From: Prevotella sp.
GTDB lineage: Bacteria > Bacteroidota > Bacteroidia > Bacteroidales > Bacteroidaceae
Direction: 5' to 3'
NCBI GenBank assembly: GCA_017474515.1
Contig: JAFVHN010000027.1
Span: 1-63,292 of the forward strand
DNA length: 63,292 bases
Part shown: piece by piece, positions 9,136 through 18,430 of the stretch
How positions within the stretch are numbered: the first letter of the stretch is position 1
How the letters are laid out: every line of letters begins with the position of its first letter
The notes under the pieces: generated by a model
Told to the model about the DNA's origin: nothing
What the model saw: only the letters and a program-made list of their open reading frames with translations
The model's database searches: none
Made by a program: the position numbers and the translations under genes

Positions 9136-9321
9136 GAGGGTGTGTCAAAATGAAATAACGTGAATATTAAACTTACAGATTGTAAGTAAAACGGCCAGAA
9201 GTGCCAAAAGAAATAAGCCCAGGACAATCGCCCTGGGCTTATTTCTTTTGGCCTTCAGGCCACCAGAATAACTGCAAATTGTTAATATCGGTGGCGCAAA
9301 CCTTCTTTATGATACACCCTC
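9136..9321. mobile_element. 186-bp MITE-like element with terminal inverted repeats
   Basis: The ends are GAGGGTGTGTCA (9136-9147) and its near-perfect inverse (9310-9321, one mismatch). There is no coding capacity. The interior holds a small hairpin (about 9173-9189) and a perfect 20-bp stem at 9204-9251. It fits between two converging stop codons with two bases to spare on each side. I saw no clear target-site duplication. A non-autonomous transposable element is the best reading; a fixed structural terminator is the alternative. Confidence 0.6.
9204..9251. terminator. Strong bidirectional hairpin inside the MITE-like element
   Basis: A perfect 20-bp stem (9204-9223 with 9232-9251) and an 8-base loop. 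The arms include GCCCAGG and AAAAGAAAT, so each transcribed strand has a purine or pyrimidine stretch at the stem base. It lies between converging genes. Confidence 0.75.
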
Positions 9322-9323
9322 TC

Positions 9324-10220
9324 TCACTTAATCACGACTTTGTGTCCATTATTGATATAGATACCTTTCGCCGTGGGCTTGCTGCTCAGTCGGCGACCGT
9401 CGAGGGTAAACCATCCAAAGACCGCTTCTTCTTTCCCTGATACCTTAGAGATAGAGCCGACACCTGTGGGCTTATCCCCGAAGTTCAGCACGAACTTGTT
9501 GATTTCATTGGGCTCGTTGCCCGCCGTAAGGCCGTTGTTCAGTAGGAAGCAGGCTCTGAAGGATCCTATAGTCGTCTGGGCGTCAGGATAATAAAGGTTG
9601 TTTCCGCTGCCTAAAAGGAGTTTTGTGCGGTCATCGGCATCAAGGCTGACGGGCGAGAAGAAGCCGGCGAAGGTCACGTATTCGGTATCCACTGGGGCGT
9701 TGACATTATTGATGGTGACGTAGTTGAATGACGGATTTGTCCTGTTTCCGCCGCCCGTCCACTTGATGAGATAGGGCTTGCCTGCTTCGATGGCCGTGGC
9801 ATCGATGAAGTTCAGCGTCAGCGTGCCGGTCGAGCTGTTGTATTCCGACGAGCCGAGAGTCTTCAGTTCGGTGGGGTTAAGATACATATATACATCCTCA
9901 TTACTGAGGCTGAATGGCAAGCATAGCGTGTTCCACGAGCCGTCGGCATAGAGCGTGCGGCCCAGGAGCATGAGTGTGGTCACTTTCCGGCCACTATATG
10001 TGTCGAGGTTTTCTTCGTTGCTGGACGCATCGCGCAGTCCGAGAAAGTCTATCGGCAGGAGATAGGTGTCGGTGAAGGTGTAGGTGGCCCCGTTGTGGAC
10101 ATAGGTTCCCGTGGCGGTCTTGACGTCCCCGTCGGTGGTATAGGTGATATTGCTGACGTTGACGGCCTGGCTGCTCAGTGCACTGCACTTGTTTCCTTTG
10201 TTTGTTATATGAAAATGCAA
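9324..10220 (-). pseudogene. C-terminal remnant of a large secreted protein
   Basis: The open frame covers 298 residues without any signal peptide, yet it ends with 'FGWFTLDGRRLSSKPTAKGIYINNGHKVVIK'-type sequence, the tail of exported proteins in this genome. The middle ('DGSWNTLCLPFSLSNEDVYM') matches the common C-terminal region of large Prevotella surface proteins, where it follows repeats. The antiporter gene ends at 10313, leaving only about 90 bases upstream, so the N-terminal export and binding domains are missing. The most likely reading is a 5'-deleted remnant; a short expressed protein cannot be excluded because the frame is intact. Confidence 0.65.
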
Positions 10221-10312
10221 AATATAATCAATTTGTTAAGTCCAAGTTTTAGTTTGTCGAACGTAGCCTCTGTATGAATGAATGGCAGAATTCCGAACCG
10301 CTTTCTTTTTTT

Positions 10313-11257
10313 TCAGACTACATTATAAACCAGCCAGGAAATGTAGCCCACATAAAGGGCGGTGAGCACGCCGCCCTCCCATTTTTCCACTTTGAACTTT
10401 GTGTAGCAGAAGAACCAAAGCAGGAAAATGCTGCCCAAAAGGGCACAAAGGTCAACGGTGGTGATGCCCTGAATGTCGAGGGGGAGCACCAAGCCCGTGA
10501 TGCCCAATATCATCAACAGGTTGAACACGTTGGAGCCGATGACGTTGCCGATGGCGATGGCCGAGCGGCCCTTGCGCGCTGCCACCACGCTGGTGGCCAG
10601 TTCCGGCAGCGACGTGCCCATCGCAACGATGGTGAGGCCCACCACGGCATCGGGCACGCCCAAGGCCCGCGCCGCCTTCGACGCGCCGTCAACAAAGAGA
10701 TGGCTGCCGCCCACCAGGCACACCAGGCCCAGCAGGATGAAGGCGGCCGCCTTCCAGCCGTTCATGGGCTCCAGTTTGATTTCCTCCACGGGCGACGCCT
10801 GCCCCGTCTTGGCCAGGTAGAGCGTGTAGCCAATGAAAATGAGGAAGCCCAGGAACAACAGGGCGGCATCCAGGCGCGACACCTCGCCGTCGAGGCACAT
10901 CACCAGCAGGGCCGCCGAGGCCAGCACGGCAAAGAGCATGTCCTTGCGGACGGTGTTGCGCGAAATTATCATCGGCGCCACAAGGGCCGTGATGCCCACG
11001 ATGGCCAGCGTGTTGAACAAGTTGGAACCCACCACGTTGCCGACGGCCATGTCGGAAGTGCCCTTCACGGCCGACATGAGCGACACGAAAAACTCGGGCA
11101 TCGACGTGCCCATGGCCACCACCGTGAGGCCGATGACAATCTGGGGGATGTTCATCTTCTGCGCCAGCGAGGTGGAACCGTCGGTCAGGCGGTCGGCTCC
11201 CCACAGCACCAGGAACGCACCAATCAGTACCGAACCTATGATCATTACAATTTCCAT
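10313..11257 (-). CDS. Calcium/sodium antiporter of the CaCA family
   Basis: A 314-residue inner-membrane protein starting at the ATG at 11257 (MEIVMIIGSVL); the 50 residues encoded upstream are non-homologous leader. Two alpha-repeats each carry the ion-binding signature: 'GTSMPE' at 50-55 in the first half and 'GTSLPE' in the second, preceded by 'VVGLTIVAMG'. About ten hydrophobic helices and the pseudo-two-fold layout are those of YrbG-type K-independent Na/Ca exchangers, which probably exchange Ca2+ for Na+ or H+. It is a single gene with a TAATTTTGC promoter element at 11343-11351. Confidence 0.92.
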   Translation of the reverse strand: MEIVMIIGSVLIGAFLVLWGADRLTDGSTSLAQKMNIPQIVIGLTVVAMGTSMPEFFVSLMSAVKGTSDMAVGNVVGSNLFNTLAIVGITALVAPMIISRNTVRKDMLFAVLASAALLVMCLDGEVSRLDAALLFLGFLIFIGYTLYLAKTGQASPVEEIKLEPMNGWKAAAFILLGLVCLVGGSHLFVDGASKAARALGVPDAVVGLTIVAMGTSLPELATSVVAARKGRSAIAIGNVIGSNVFNLLMILGITGLVLPLDIQGITTVDLCALLGSIFLLWFFCYTKFKVEKWEGGVLTALYVGYISWLVYNVV

Positions 11258-11342
11258 GAAATGCTTTCTTCTAATTAAATTTTTAAACAATGATTTCCTG
11301 TCCCCCGGCATCCGGAAACAGCCCGTCGCCTGAAAAGACGGT

Positions 11343-11351
11343 GCAAAATTA
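11343..11351 (-). promoter_or_regulatory. Antiporter promoter -7 element
   Basis: Reads TAATTTTGC on the minus strand, 85 bases upstream of the ATG at 11257. Confidence 0.5.
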
Positions 11352-11481
11352 GGCAAAAAAAACGAATTACAACCCTTTGGCCCCAAGAAAATAATTTCCA
11401 CCCCCAATAAACCCCGTTTTGAAAACGTTTCCCGCCGTTTTTACAAACAAGGTGGGCTTAAAAGTAAATTCTCTTTTTGCA

Positions 11482-11711
11482 GTGGATAGCGGCATGGGGA
11501 AAAATTGGTAAAAATATTTGACAAAACGGGCTGTTTTGCGTTGTTTTTGTAAATCGTTGAAATTCAGCTGTTTGCAAACGGCCCTGAGTTTAACCTCAAA
11601 TTTCCAGGTGAAATCTTCAATTTCTCTCCTCTCAATCTTCAAGATCTCTCCCCTCAATTTGCGGTCAAACTTCATGGGACAACCCAAAAATTTTGAAAAA
11701 TCTTGACAAAA
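11482..11711 (-). repeat. Dispersed 230-bp hairpin element, copy 2
   Basis: Reverse orientation relative to copy 1. It starts with GTGGATAGC, then AATTGGTAAAAATATTTGAC, and ends with AAAATCTTGACAAAAC. The arm nearest the right end (CTCTCCCCTCAATTTGCGG) is intact, while the other (GAGTTTAACCTCAAATTTCC) has decayed, so the long hairpin is weakened. It lies between the divergent antiporter and RND operon promoters. Confidence 0.8.
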
Positions 11712-11727
11712 CAAGACGCTGATTACG

Positions 11728-11760
11728 CATCATTCATACACGTTTACATCATTCATACAC
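11728..11760 (+). promoter_or_regulatory. Direct repeat upstream of the RND operon, possible operator
   Basis: CATCATTCATACAC occurs at 11728-11741 and 11747-11760, a 19-base period, ending 31 bases upstream of the TATCTTTGC at 11792. The phasing is close to two helical turns, as for an activator or repressor binding as tandem subunits. No cognate regulator is encoded nearby. Confidence 0.4.
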
Positions 11761-11791
11761 TGGAAATGTTGGATAAAAAAACATTTTTCAT

Positions 11792-11800
11792 TATCTTTGC
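11792..11800 (+). promoter_or_regulatory. RND operon promoter -7 element
   Basis: TATCTTTGC, 26 bases upstream of the adaptor-gene ATG at 11827. Confidence 0.65.
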
Positions 11801-11826
11801 ACGCGAAATTAAAAAAACAAGGCGAT

Positions 11827-12861
11827 ATGAAATATGGCATTGCGGGCGTTTCGGCCCTTGTGGTCCTCCTTCTGGCCACGGCATGCAGCAAACAGGAAGG
11901 ACAAAAGACGAAGGCACCCATAAGGGTGAAAACCGAGGTGGCGGCAACATCCTTCAACGGGAAGGGCACCACCTACGTGGGCATTGTGGAAGAGCGCGAG
12001 GCCACCGCCGTGAGCTTCACCGGCATGGGCGTGGTGAAGCGCATGCTGGTTGACGAGGGGCAGGCGGTAAGGCGCGGCCAGCTCATTGCCGAGATGGACG
12101 ACACGCAGGCCCGCAACCTTCTGAAAGGTGCCGAGGCCGCCATGGTGCAGGCCAACGACGCCCTTCAGCGCTATGGCATGCTCCACGACAACGGCTCGCT
12201 GCCCGAGGTGCAGTGGGTGGAGGTGCAGAGCAAGGTGGCGCAGGCCCGTTCGCAACTTGACGTGGCGCGCAAGAACCTGGCCGACTGCCGCCTGACCGCC
12301 CCCGTGAGCGGCATCATAGGGCGCAAGCAGGTGGGAGCAGGCGAAACGGCCCTGCCCTCACAGGCCGTGGTGAGCATTCTCGACATCAGCACCGTGAAGG
12401 TGAAAGCCGCCATTCCCGAGGCCGAAATCGGCAACATAGGACAACATACGCCCTCTACCATCTGGGTGGAGGCCGTGGGCGGCACCTATCGCGGCGGCAC
12501 CATTGAGAAGGGCGTGCAGGCCGATGCCCTGACGCATACTTACGACATCCGTATCAGCGTGGCCAACAATGGGTTAAGGCTCATGCCGGGCATGGTGGCC
12601 GAAGTGCGGCTCGACACCGGTGCCGGCAGCCATTCATTGCAAGGTCAGGTGAACCTTCCGCTGGCCGCCGTTCAGAAAAAGGCCGACGGCACGCTCTTCG
12701 TGTGGACCGTTGACCAGGACAGCACCGCCCACCGCACCACCGTCATCACGGGCCCCACGTCGGGAAACCGCGTGGCCGTGTCGTCGGGCATCGGTGCCGG
12801 GCAGCGCGTCGTCACCGAGGGATACCAGAAACTGAGTGAAGGAACGAAAGTTGCCTATTGA
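11827..12861 (+). CDS. RND efflux periplasmic adaptor (membrane fusion protein)
   Basis: A 344-residue lipoprotein starting at the ATG at 11827, with the lipobox 'LLATAC' (Cys20). The order is typical of AcrA/MexA-like adaptors: the first half of the lipoyl domain ('VEEREATAVSFTGMGVVKRM'), an alpha-helical hairpin of about residues 90-150, the second lipoyl half ('LTAPVSGIIGRKQVGAGE'), then a beta-barrel and a membrane-proximal domain. It couples the inner-membrane pump to the outer-membrane channel encoded downstream. First gene of a three-gene operon; its stop codon is just before the pump start. Confidence 0.93.
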   Translation: MKYGIAGVSALVVLLLATACSKQEGQKTKAPIRVKTEVAATSFNGKGTTYVGIVEEREATAVSFTGMGVVKRMLVDEGQAVRRGQLIAEMDDTQARNLLKGAEAAMVQANDALQRYGMLHDNGSLPEVQWVEVQSKVAQARSQLDVARKNLADCRLTAPVSGIIGRKQVGAGETALPSQAVVSILDISTVKVKAAIPEAEIGNIGQHTPSTIWVEAVGGTYRGGTIEKGVQADALTHTYDIRISVANNGLRLMPGMVAEVRLDTGAGSHSLQGQVNLPLAAVQKKADGTLFVWTVDQDSTAHRTTVITGPTSGNRVAVSSGIGAGQRVVTEGYQKLSEGTKVAY

Positions 12862-12863
12862 CC

Positions 12864-15800
12864 ATGGGAAAGGACATGAATTGGCTGAAGTGGCCCCTGG
12901 AGCACTATTCCATTTCTCTGCTCCTTGTCGTCATTCTTTTTGGCTTGGGCATCTATGGCATGTATGTCATGCCGAAAGACGAATTTCCGGCCTTCACCAT
13001 CCGCCAGGGCGTGGTGGTGGCCGTCTATCCCGGCGCCACCGCCGAAGAAATTGAGGAGCAGGTGGCCAAGCCCTTGGAGCGCTATCTGTTCACCTTCGGC
13101 GAGGTGAAGCGCAACAAGACCACCACGACCTCGAAGAATGGCATGTGCATGGTGCTGGTCCACTTGAACGACGACGTGAACAACAAAGACGAGGTGTGGT
13201 CGAAAATCAAGCATGGGCTGACGTTGTTCAAGCAACAACTGCCCGCCGGCGTGCTTGCCCTGGTGGCCAACGATGACTTCGGCAACACCTCGGCCCTGCT
13301 CATTGCCGTTGAAAGCCCTGAGCGGAGCCACCGCGAGCTGCAATCCTACGGCGACGCCCTTTCCGACCGCCTGCGCCGCATCCCCTCGGTGGCCAACGTG
13401 CGTATGTACGGCCAGCAGAAGGAGCAGATTTCGCTCTATGTGGACCGCCGCCGCATGCAGGCCTACGGCATTGGCCAGCAGATGCTTTTCTCGAGGCTGC
13501 AGGCCCAGGGCATCACCGCCATGGCCGGAAGCATCAGCGACGGCGACCAGCAGACGCCCATCCACCTGGAGCCTTCGGAACGCGGTGAGGAGGAAATTGC
13601 CAACCAAATCATTTTCACCGAGCCGGTCACCGGAAAGGTGGCCCGCGTGAGGGACGTGGCCCGCGTGGTGAGGGAATACGACACGTCGGAAGGATATATA
13701 GAACAAGACGGGCACCCCTGTCTGTTGTTGTCGCTCGAGATGACACCCGGCAACAACATCGTGCAATACGGCCGCGACGTGGACCGCGTGCTCGACGATT
13801 TCCGCCAAAACACGCTGCCCGAGGACGTTACGCTCACACGCATTGCCGACCAGCCCAAGGTGGTGGGCACCAGCGTGAGCGACTTCCTGCGCGACCTTAT
13901 CGTTTCAATGGCCATCATCATTATTGTCATGATGGTGTTGTTTCCGCTCAGGTCGGCCATCGTGGCGGCCATCACCATTCCCCTGAGCACATTCATTTCA
14001 GTGTCAATCATGTACATGGCGGGCATCGAGCTCAACATCGTCACGCTGGCCGCGCTCATCGTGGTGCTGGGCATGGTGGTTGACAATGCCATCGTGGTCA
14101 TCGACGGCTACCTGGAATACCTGAACAAGGGCCTTGCGCCGAAAGATGCCGCCATCAGCTCTGCCCGGCAATATTTCATGCCGATGATGCTGGCCACGCT
14201 TTGCATCTCCATCATCTTTTTCCCCTTGCTCCTTACGATGAAGGGGGCCTTTCAAGACGCCATTCAAGCCTTTCCGTGGACCATCGGCATCAACCTGCTG
14301 GTGTCGCTATTCCTGGCCGTCATGGTCATTCCCTTCCTCGAGGTGCTCATCATCAAGCCCGGAAAGGTGAGCACCGGCGGAAATGCCGTCACGCGGTGGG
14401 TGCAGCGCACTTACGACACGGTGCTCGGCTTCACTTTCCGCCACCCATGGGCAACTATCACCGGCGGCATGGTCGTCATTGCGCTCTCGCTCCTCATTGT
14501 GCCTAATCTGAAGGTGCGCCTCTTCCCCTTTGCCGACCGCGACCAGCTGGCGGTGGAGATTTTCCTGCCCGAGGGAAAGGGAATGAACGACACGCGGGCC
14601 ATTGCCGACTCCCTGCGCCATGTGCTGGAGAAAGACGAGCGGGTGAAGTGCATAACGTCGTTCATAGGCTGTTCTTCGCCGCGTTTCATGACGTGTTACG
14701 CTCCCCAGGTGGCCGGGCGCAACTTTGCGCAATTCATTGTCAACACCACCTCTCAGAAGGCCACGCTCGAAGTCTTGGAGAAATACCAGCCGCAATGGGC
14801 CGAAGCGTTCCCCGAAGCCTATGTCCGTTTTAAACGCCTTGATTATCTGGAAGTTCCCGAACTGGAGTACAGGTTCTACGGCGAGGACCTCGACTCGCTG
14901 CACACTGTGTCCGAGCGCATGATGGACCGCATGCGCGACATGCCCGAGCTGGAATGGGTCCACACCGACTTCATGCAACCTTTCCCCATTATCAACGTGG
15001 AACTGGACCCCGTGGCCTCGGCCATGCTCGGCATTACGCGCTCCACGGCGGCCATGGCGCTGAGTGCCACCACCGGCAACCTGCGCGCCGGGCAGATTTG
15101 GGAAGGCGACTACGAACTGCCCATCATTGTGAAAGACGATGCCGACATGGTCTTCTCCGATATCGGCGACCTGGGCCTTGCCACGCCCATGACGATGCTT
15201 TCCGCCGGCCTCGACGACAAGAACACCACCGTTCCGCTTCGTCAGGTGGCCAAGGTGTCGCCTCGGTGGACCGAAAGCCGTATCATGCACCGCGGCGGCG
15301 AGCGTTGCATCACCGTGACGGCTCAGTTTGCCAACGGCATCTATGCCGCACCCGTGGAGCGACGCCTTGCCGACATCATGGAAAACGAAATTGATGTGCC
15401 CCAGGGCGTCAGGGCCGAGGTGGGCGGAGAAACGGAATACGATGCCGAAGCCATACCGCAAATCTTTGGCGGAGTGGCCATTGCCATGGCCATCGTGTTC
15501 TTCTTCCTGCTCTTTAATTTCAAGAAATACGGCATCACCACCGTTTGCATGGCGGCCTTGGGCCTGATGCTTCCCGGAGCCCTTGTCGGCCTGGGAATCA
15601 TGGACCGCACGCTGGGCCTGACCTCCGTGATGGGCGTCATCACGCTGATGGGAATGATCATGCGCAACGAAATCCTTATTTTTGAACATGCCAACGACCT
15701 GGTGAAGCAATTCGTGGCCCAGAACCCCAAGCCGCAAGGTGCCACGAGAGAACAGCTCAGGCAATACCGCCGCGACTATAACGACGCGGTGCGCCAGGCC

Positions 15801-16001
15801 GCCTACGAGGCCGGAAAGCGGCGCATGGTGCCCATCTTCCTCACTACGGCCACAACGGCCGTGGGCGTGGTGCCCATGATTATTGCCGGCTCCAGTTTCT
15901 GGATGCCCGTGGGCGTCACCATTTTTGCCGGCGGCATAGGCTCGCTCATCATGGTGGTCACCATGCTGCCCGTGGTTTATTGGAAAGTCAACAAGAAATA
16001 A
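12864..16001 (+). CDS. RND efflux pump, inner-membrane permease
   Basis: About 1045 residues, the family size. The ATG at 12864 follows the adaptor stop (12859-12861) by two bases; an overlapping TTG at 12858 or the ATG at 12876 are alternatives. It has 12 predicted membrane helices in the RND layout: one near the N-terminus, two large periplasmic loops and two blocks of helices, with 'VVLGMVVDNAIVVIDGYLEY' in helix 4 carrying an acidic proton-relay residue and 'TLMGMIMRNEILIFEHAND' in the second half. Exports substrates by proton-motive force; the substrate cannot be read from sequence. Resembles the HAE1/heavy-metal group generally. Confidence 0.93.
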   Translation: MGKDMNWLKWPLEHYSISLLLVVILFGLGIYGMYVMPKDEFPAFTIRQGVVVAVYPGATAEEIEEQVAKPLERYLFTFGEVKRNKTTTTSKNGMCMVLVHLNDDVNNKDEVWSKIKHGLTLFKQQLPAGVLALVANDDFGNTSALLIAVESPERSHRELQSYGDALSDRLRRIPSVANVRMYGQQKEQISLYVDRRRMQAYGIGQQMLFSRLQAQGITAMAGSISDGDQQTPIHLEPSERGEEEIANQIIFTEPVTGKVARVRDVARVVREYDTSEGYIEQDGHPCLLLSLEMTPGNNIVQYGRDVDRVLDDFRQNTLPEDVTLTRIADQPKVVGTSVSDFLRDLIVSMAIIIIVMMVLFPLRSAIVAAITIPLSTFISVSIMYMAGIELNIVTLAALIVVLGMVVDNAIVVIDGYLEYLNKGLAPKDAAISSARQYFMPMMLATLCISIIFFPLLLTMKGAFQDAIQAFPWTIGINLLVSLFLAVMVIPFLEVLIIKPGKVSTGGNAVTRWVQRTYDTVLGFTFRHPWATITGGMVVIALSLLIVPNLKVRLFPFADRDQLAVEIFLPEGKGMNDTRAIADSLRHVLEKDERVKCITSFIGCSSPRFMTCYAPQVAGRNFAQFIVNTTSQKATLEVLEKYQPQWAEAFPEAYVRFKRLDYLEVPELEYRFYGEDLDSLHTVSERMMDRMRDMPELEWVHTDFMQPFPIINVELDPVASAMLGITRSTAAMALSATTGNLRAGQIWEGDYELPIIVKDDADMVFSDIGDLGLATPMTMLSAGLDDKNTTVPLRQVAKVSPRWTESRIMHRGGERCITVTAQFANGIYAAPVERRLADIMENEIDVPQGVRAEVGGETEYDAEAIPQIFGGVAIAMAIVFFFLLFNFKKYGITTVCMAALGLMLPGALVGLGIMDRTLGLTSVMGVITLMGMIMRNEILIFEHANDLVKQFVAQNPKPQGATREQLRQYRRDYNDAVRQAAYEAGKRRMVPIFLTTATTAVGVVPMIIAGSSFWMPVGVTIFAGGIGSLIMVVTMLPVVYWKVNKK

Positions 16002-16007
16002 TCTCAC

Positions 16008-17351
16008 ATGAAGAAATCAGCCCTCCTCTTCCTGCTTGCCGTCCTTGGCATTGCCACTTCTTCGGCACAGGCCACCTACAACCTTCAACAACTCAAGGAC
16101 TCCGCCCTCCAGAACAACCTGGCCATGCGTTCGGCACGCCACGACCTCGAGGCGGCACGCCTGCAACGCAAAGAGGCATATACCAAGTACTTCCCGCAAG
16201 TCAGCGCCACCGCCCTGTGGTTCAATGCCGACAAGGGCATGGCGAAGATGGACATGAACCCGTCGGAAATCATTCCGCCCGAAATGGGTGCCATGCTGGC
16301 GCAGACCTTCCCGCCCGAAGCGTTGGCGGCACTGGCCAACCCCGTCAGCATGACCATGATGAAAAACGGCACCATCGGCTCGCTCACCGCCGTTCAGCCC
16401 GTTTATGCCGGCGGGCAAATTGTCAACGGCAACAAACTGGCGAAAGTGGGCGAGGAGGCCAGCATGCTTCAAATGCAGCTGAAGGAAGACGAGGTGGAAA
16501 AAAACACCGAGGAATATTTCTGGCAGATAGCGGCCCTGCAAGAGAAAGCCAACACCATTGCCGCCGCGCAGGCCCTGCTGGGCGACATCCGCAAGGACGT
16601 GGAGGTGGCCATCAAGGCCGGTGTGGCCTTGCGCAACGACCTCCTGCAAGTTCAGCTACGGCAGAACGACATGGCCAGCCAGCAACTGAAGTTGCAAAAC
16701 GGCATCTCGCTCGTCAGGATGCTCCTTTCGCAATATTGCGGCCTGCGCGACACCGCTTTCACCATCGCCTACGATGCCGACGCCACCATTCCCCTGGCCG
16801 TCAGGAAAGACCATCGCCAGGCCCTCGCAGCCACCACCGAATACCAGCTCCTGGGCAAGCAGGTGGAGGCCGCCGGCCTGCAACAAAAGATGGCCGTGGG
16901 AAAGAACATGCCCTCCGTGGCCGTGGGAGCCGGCTACAACTATCACAACCTGATGGAAACCGACCGCACCTTCGCCATGCTCTTTGCCACCGTCAGCATT
17001 CCCATTTCCGACTGGTGGGGCGGCTCCAAGGCCATCAAGCGCAGCAAGATAGAAACCCAGAAGGCACAGGAACAACTCGACGACAACGCCCAGTTGCTCC
17101 TGATTCGCATGCAGAATGCGTGGAACGGCGTGGAGGAGGCTTACCAACAGCTCACCCTGGCCAAGCAAAGCATTGCCCAGGCCGAGGAGAACCTGCGCCT
17201 GAACCGCGACTTCTACAAGGCGGGCACGTCGAAGATGACCGACCTGCTGGAGGCCCAGCTGCTCATGCAGCAGGCCCGCGACCGCCACACCGAGGCTTTC
17301 ACCCAGTACCAGCTAAAATTGATGGAATACCGCCTGGCCGTGGGACAATAG
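16008..17351 (+). CDS. TolC-family outer-membrane efflux channel
   Basis: A 447-residue protein with a signal peptide (residues 1-20, 'LGIATSSAQA'). Two homologous halves of long amphipathic helices ('QLKDSALQNNLAMRSARHDL' and 'AQEQLDDNAQLLLIRMQNAW') and the late 'YKAGTSKMTDLLEAQ' motif are typical of TolC/OprM. Third gene of the operon, six bases after the pump stop, completing the tripartite system across both membranes. A hairpin at 17382-17407 ends the operon. Confidence 0.93.
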   Translation: MKKSALLFLLAVLGIATSSAQATYNLQQLKDSALQNNLAMRSARHDLEAARLQRKEAYTKYFPQVSATALWFNADKGMAKMDMNPSEIIPPEMGAMLAQTFPPEALAALANPVSMTMMKNGTIGSLTAVQPVYAGGQIVNGNKLAKVGEEASMLQMQLKEDEVEKNTEEYFWQIAALQEKANTIAAAQALLGDIRKDVEVAIKAGVALRNDLLQVQLRQNDMASQQLKLQNGISLVRMLLSQYCGLRDTAFTIAYDADATIPLAVRKDHRQALAATTEYQLLGKQVEAAGLQQKMAVGKNMPSVAVGAGYNYHNLMETDRTFAMLFATVSIPISDWWGGSKAIKRSKIETQKAQEQLDDNAQLLLIRMQNAWNGVEEAYQQLTLAKQSIAQAEENLRLNRDFYKAGTSKMTDLLEAQLLMQQARDRHTEAFTQYQLKLMEYRLAVGQ

Positions 17352-17381
17352 TCCGGGCGGCCAGGCGCTATGGCAACAAAA

Positions 17382-17407
17382 AAAGGGAATGCTCACGCAC
17401 TCCCTTT
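17382..17407 (+). terminator. Terminator of the RND operon
   Basis: An 11-bp stem (one mismatch), AAAGGGAATGC with GCACTCCCTTT, around the loop TCAC, 30 bases after the TolC-like stop. The A-rich left flank makes it a possible terminator for the minus strand as well. Confidence 0.7.
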
Positions 17408-17531
17408 CCCCAAAAAATCTAACAATCACACAATCTAATCAAACTAACTAAAAAAACAATCGAATCTAAGCTTATCCTGAAACAAATCTTTTACCATTTA
17501 CCTCCTTTTCATCAGCCCTCCTGGAGTGTGG

Positions 17532-17945
17532 TCAGCCCACGGTAATCTGCCGGGCCACCTTCACTTCTTCCTTCGCCACCTTGGGCAGTTCCACGGTGAG
17601 CACACCGTCGGCCACGCGGGCGGCAATCTTCTCTTTGTCAACGTCTTCGGGAAGGAGCAACGTCTGCTCAAACTTCGTGTAGCTGAACTCGCGGCGCAGG
17701 TAGCGGGCCTTCTGGTCTTCTTCCTCCTGCTTGTGCTCCATTTTCACCACCAGGTTGCCGTCGTGGTTGATGTTCACGTCGAAGTCTTCCTTCTTCATGC
17801 CCGGGGCGGCAAGCTCCACGGTGTACTGCTTTTCGCTTTCCTTCACATTGATGGCCGGGGCCGTAGAATTGGGGCGCGGCAGCATGATGCCATCAAACAA
17901 ATCGTTAAACACTGTGGGAAGCCATTCGTTACGTCTTGTAATCAT
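17532..17945 (-). CDS. Small heat-shock protein (Hsp20/alpha-crystallin family)
   Basis: A 137-residue cytoplasmic chaperone. Residues of about 30-130 form the alpha-crystallin domain, with 'ELAAPGMKKEDFDVNINHDG', 'LVVKMEHKQ' and the conserved 'ADGVLTVELPK' near the end; a short tail with 'RQITVG' supplies the I-x-V-type anchor. It holds unfolded proteins during stress. The start ATG (17945) is preceded at 6 bases by a perfect AGGAGGA on its strand, exceptional for this genome and consistent with strong translation. No repressor site was recognised upstream. Confidence 0.93.
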   Translation of the reverse strand: MITRRNEWLPTVFNDLFDGIMLPRPNSTAPAINVKESEKQYTVELAAPGMKKEDFDVNINHDGNLVVKMEHKQEEEDQKARYLRREFSYTKFEQTLLLPEDVDKEKIAARVADGVLTVELPKVAKEEVKVARQITVG

Positions 17946-17951
17946 AATATT

Positions 17952-17958
17952 TCCTCCT
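17952..17958 (-). promoter_or_regulatory. Consensus Shine-Dalgarno site of hsp20
   Basis: AGGAGGA on the minus strand, 6 bases before the ATG. Bacteroidota genes rarely use this; most neighbours here have only AT-rich leaders. Confidence 0.75.
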
Positions 17959-18187
17959 GATTTTTATTTTAAAGTTGTTAATGTTTAAAGGTTTTACTTT
18001 TGCCTCCGCCGCCGGGACCTTTTTCAATCCCCAACCGCATCGGCGTTCACTTAGTAAAGTGCAATTTGCGTGCCAACAGGAAAATGCCGACAACCTGTCA
18101 CTTCTTCTGTGTCATTCTGTCATAGTTGTACATCATATACCTTATATAATATATAAAACCAGCCATCGCAAAAACAATAATTCCGGC

Positions 18188-18417
18188 GTATAGCGACATG
18201 GATAAAAAATGGTAAAAAAAATTGACAAAACGAGCGATTTTTTGCCGTTTTTCCAAGTGATTGAATATCAGTGGTTTGCAAATTTTGCAAAGTTTGGCTG
18301 CAAATTTCGGGGAGAGATTTGGCGTTTTGAGAGGAGAGATTTGGCAAATCTCTCCCCGAGATTTGCGGTCAAACCTCCTGGGGGGAGATAAATATCATGA
18401 AAAATCTTGACAAAATG
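18188..18417 (-). repeat. Dispersed 230-bp hairpin element, copy 3
   Basis: Reverse orientation: GTATAGC, GGTAAAAAAAATTGACAAAA, GATTGAATATCAGTGGTTTG, then the core TTTCGGGGAGAGATTTG ... CAAATCTCTCCCCGAGATTT, ending AAAAATCTTGACAAAATG. The inner stem is intact, but the outer left arm has changed (GTTTGGCTGC against GCGGTCAAAC). It sits between the divergent hsp20 and acetyltransferase genes. In the 726-base gap 17946-18671 the other contents are AT-rich strings (18431-18469) and tandem promoter-like sites. Confidence 0.85.
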
Positions 18418-18430
18418 TGGGCGCTGCGCA

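Noticed and set aside
14307-16007. Long open frame (566 codons) antisense to the RND pump
   Set aside because: His-, Gly- and Arg-rich without domains; a shadow of the GC-rich pump gene.
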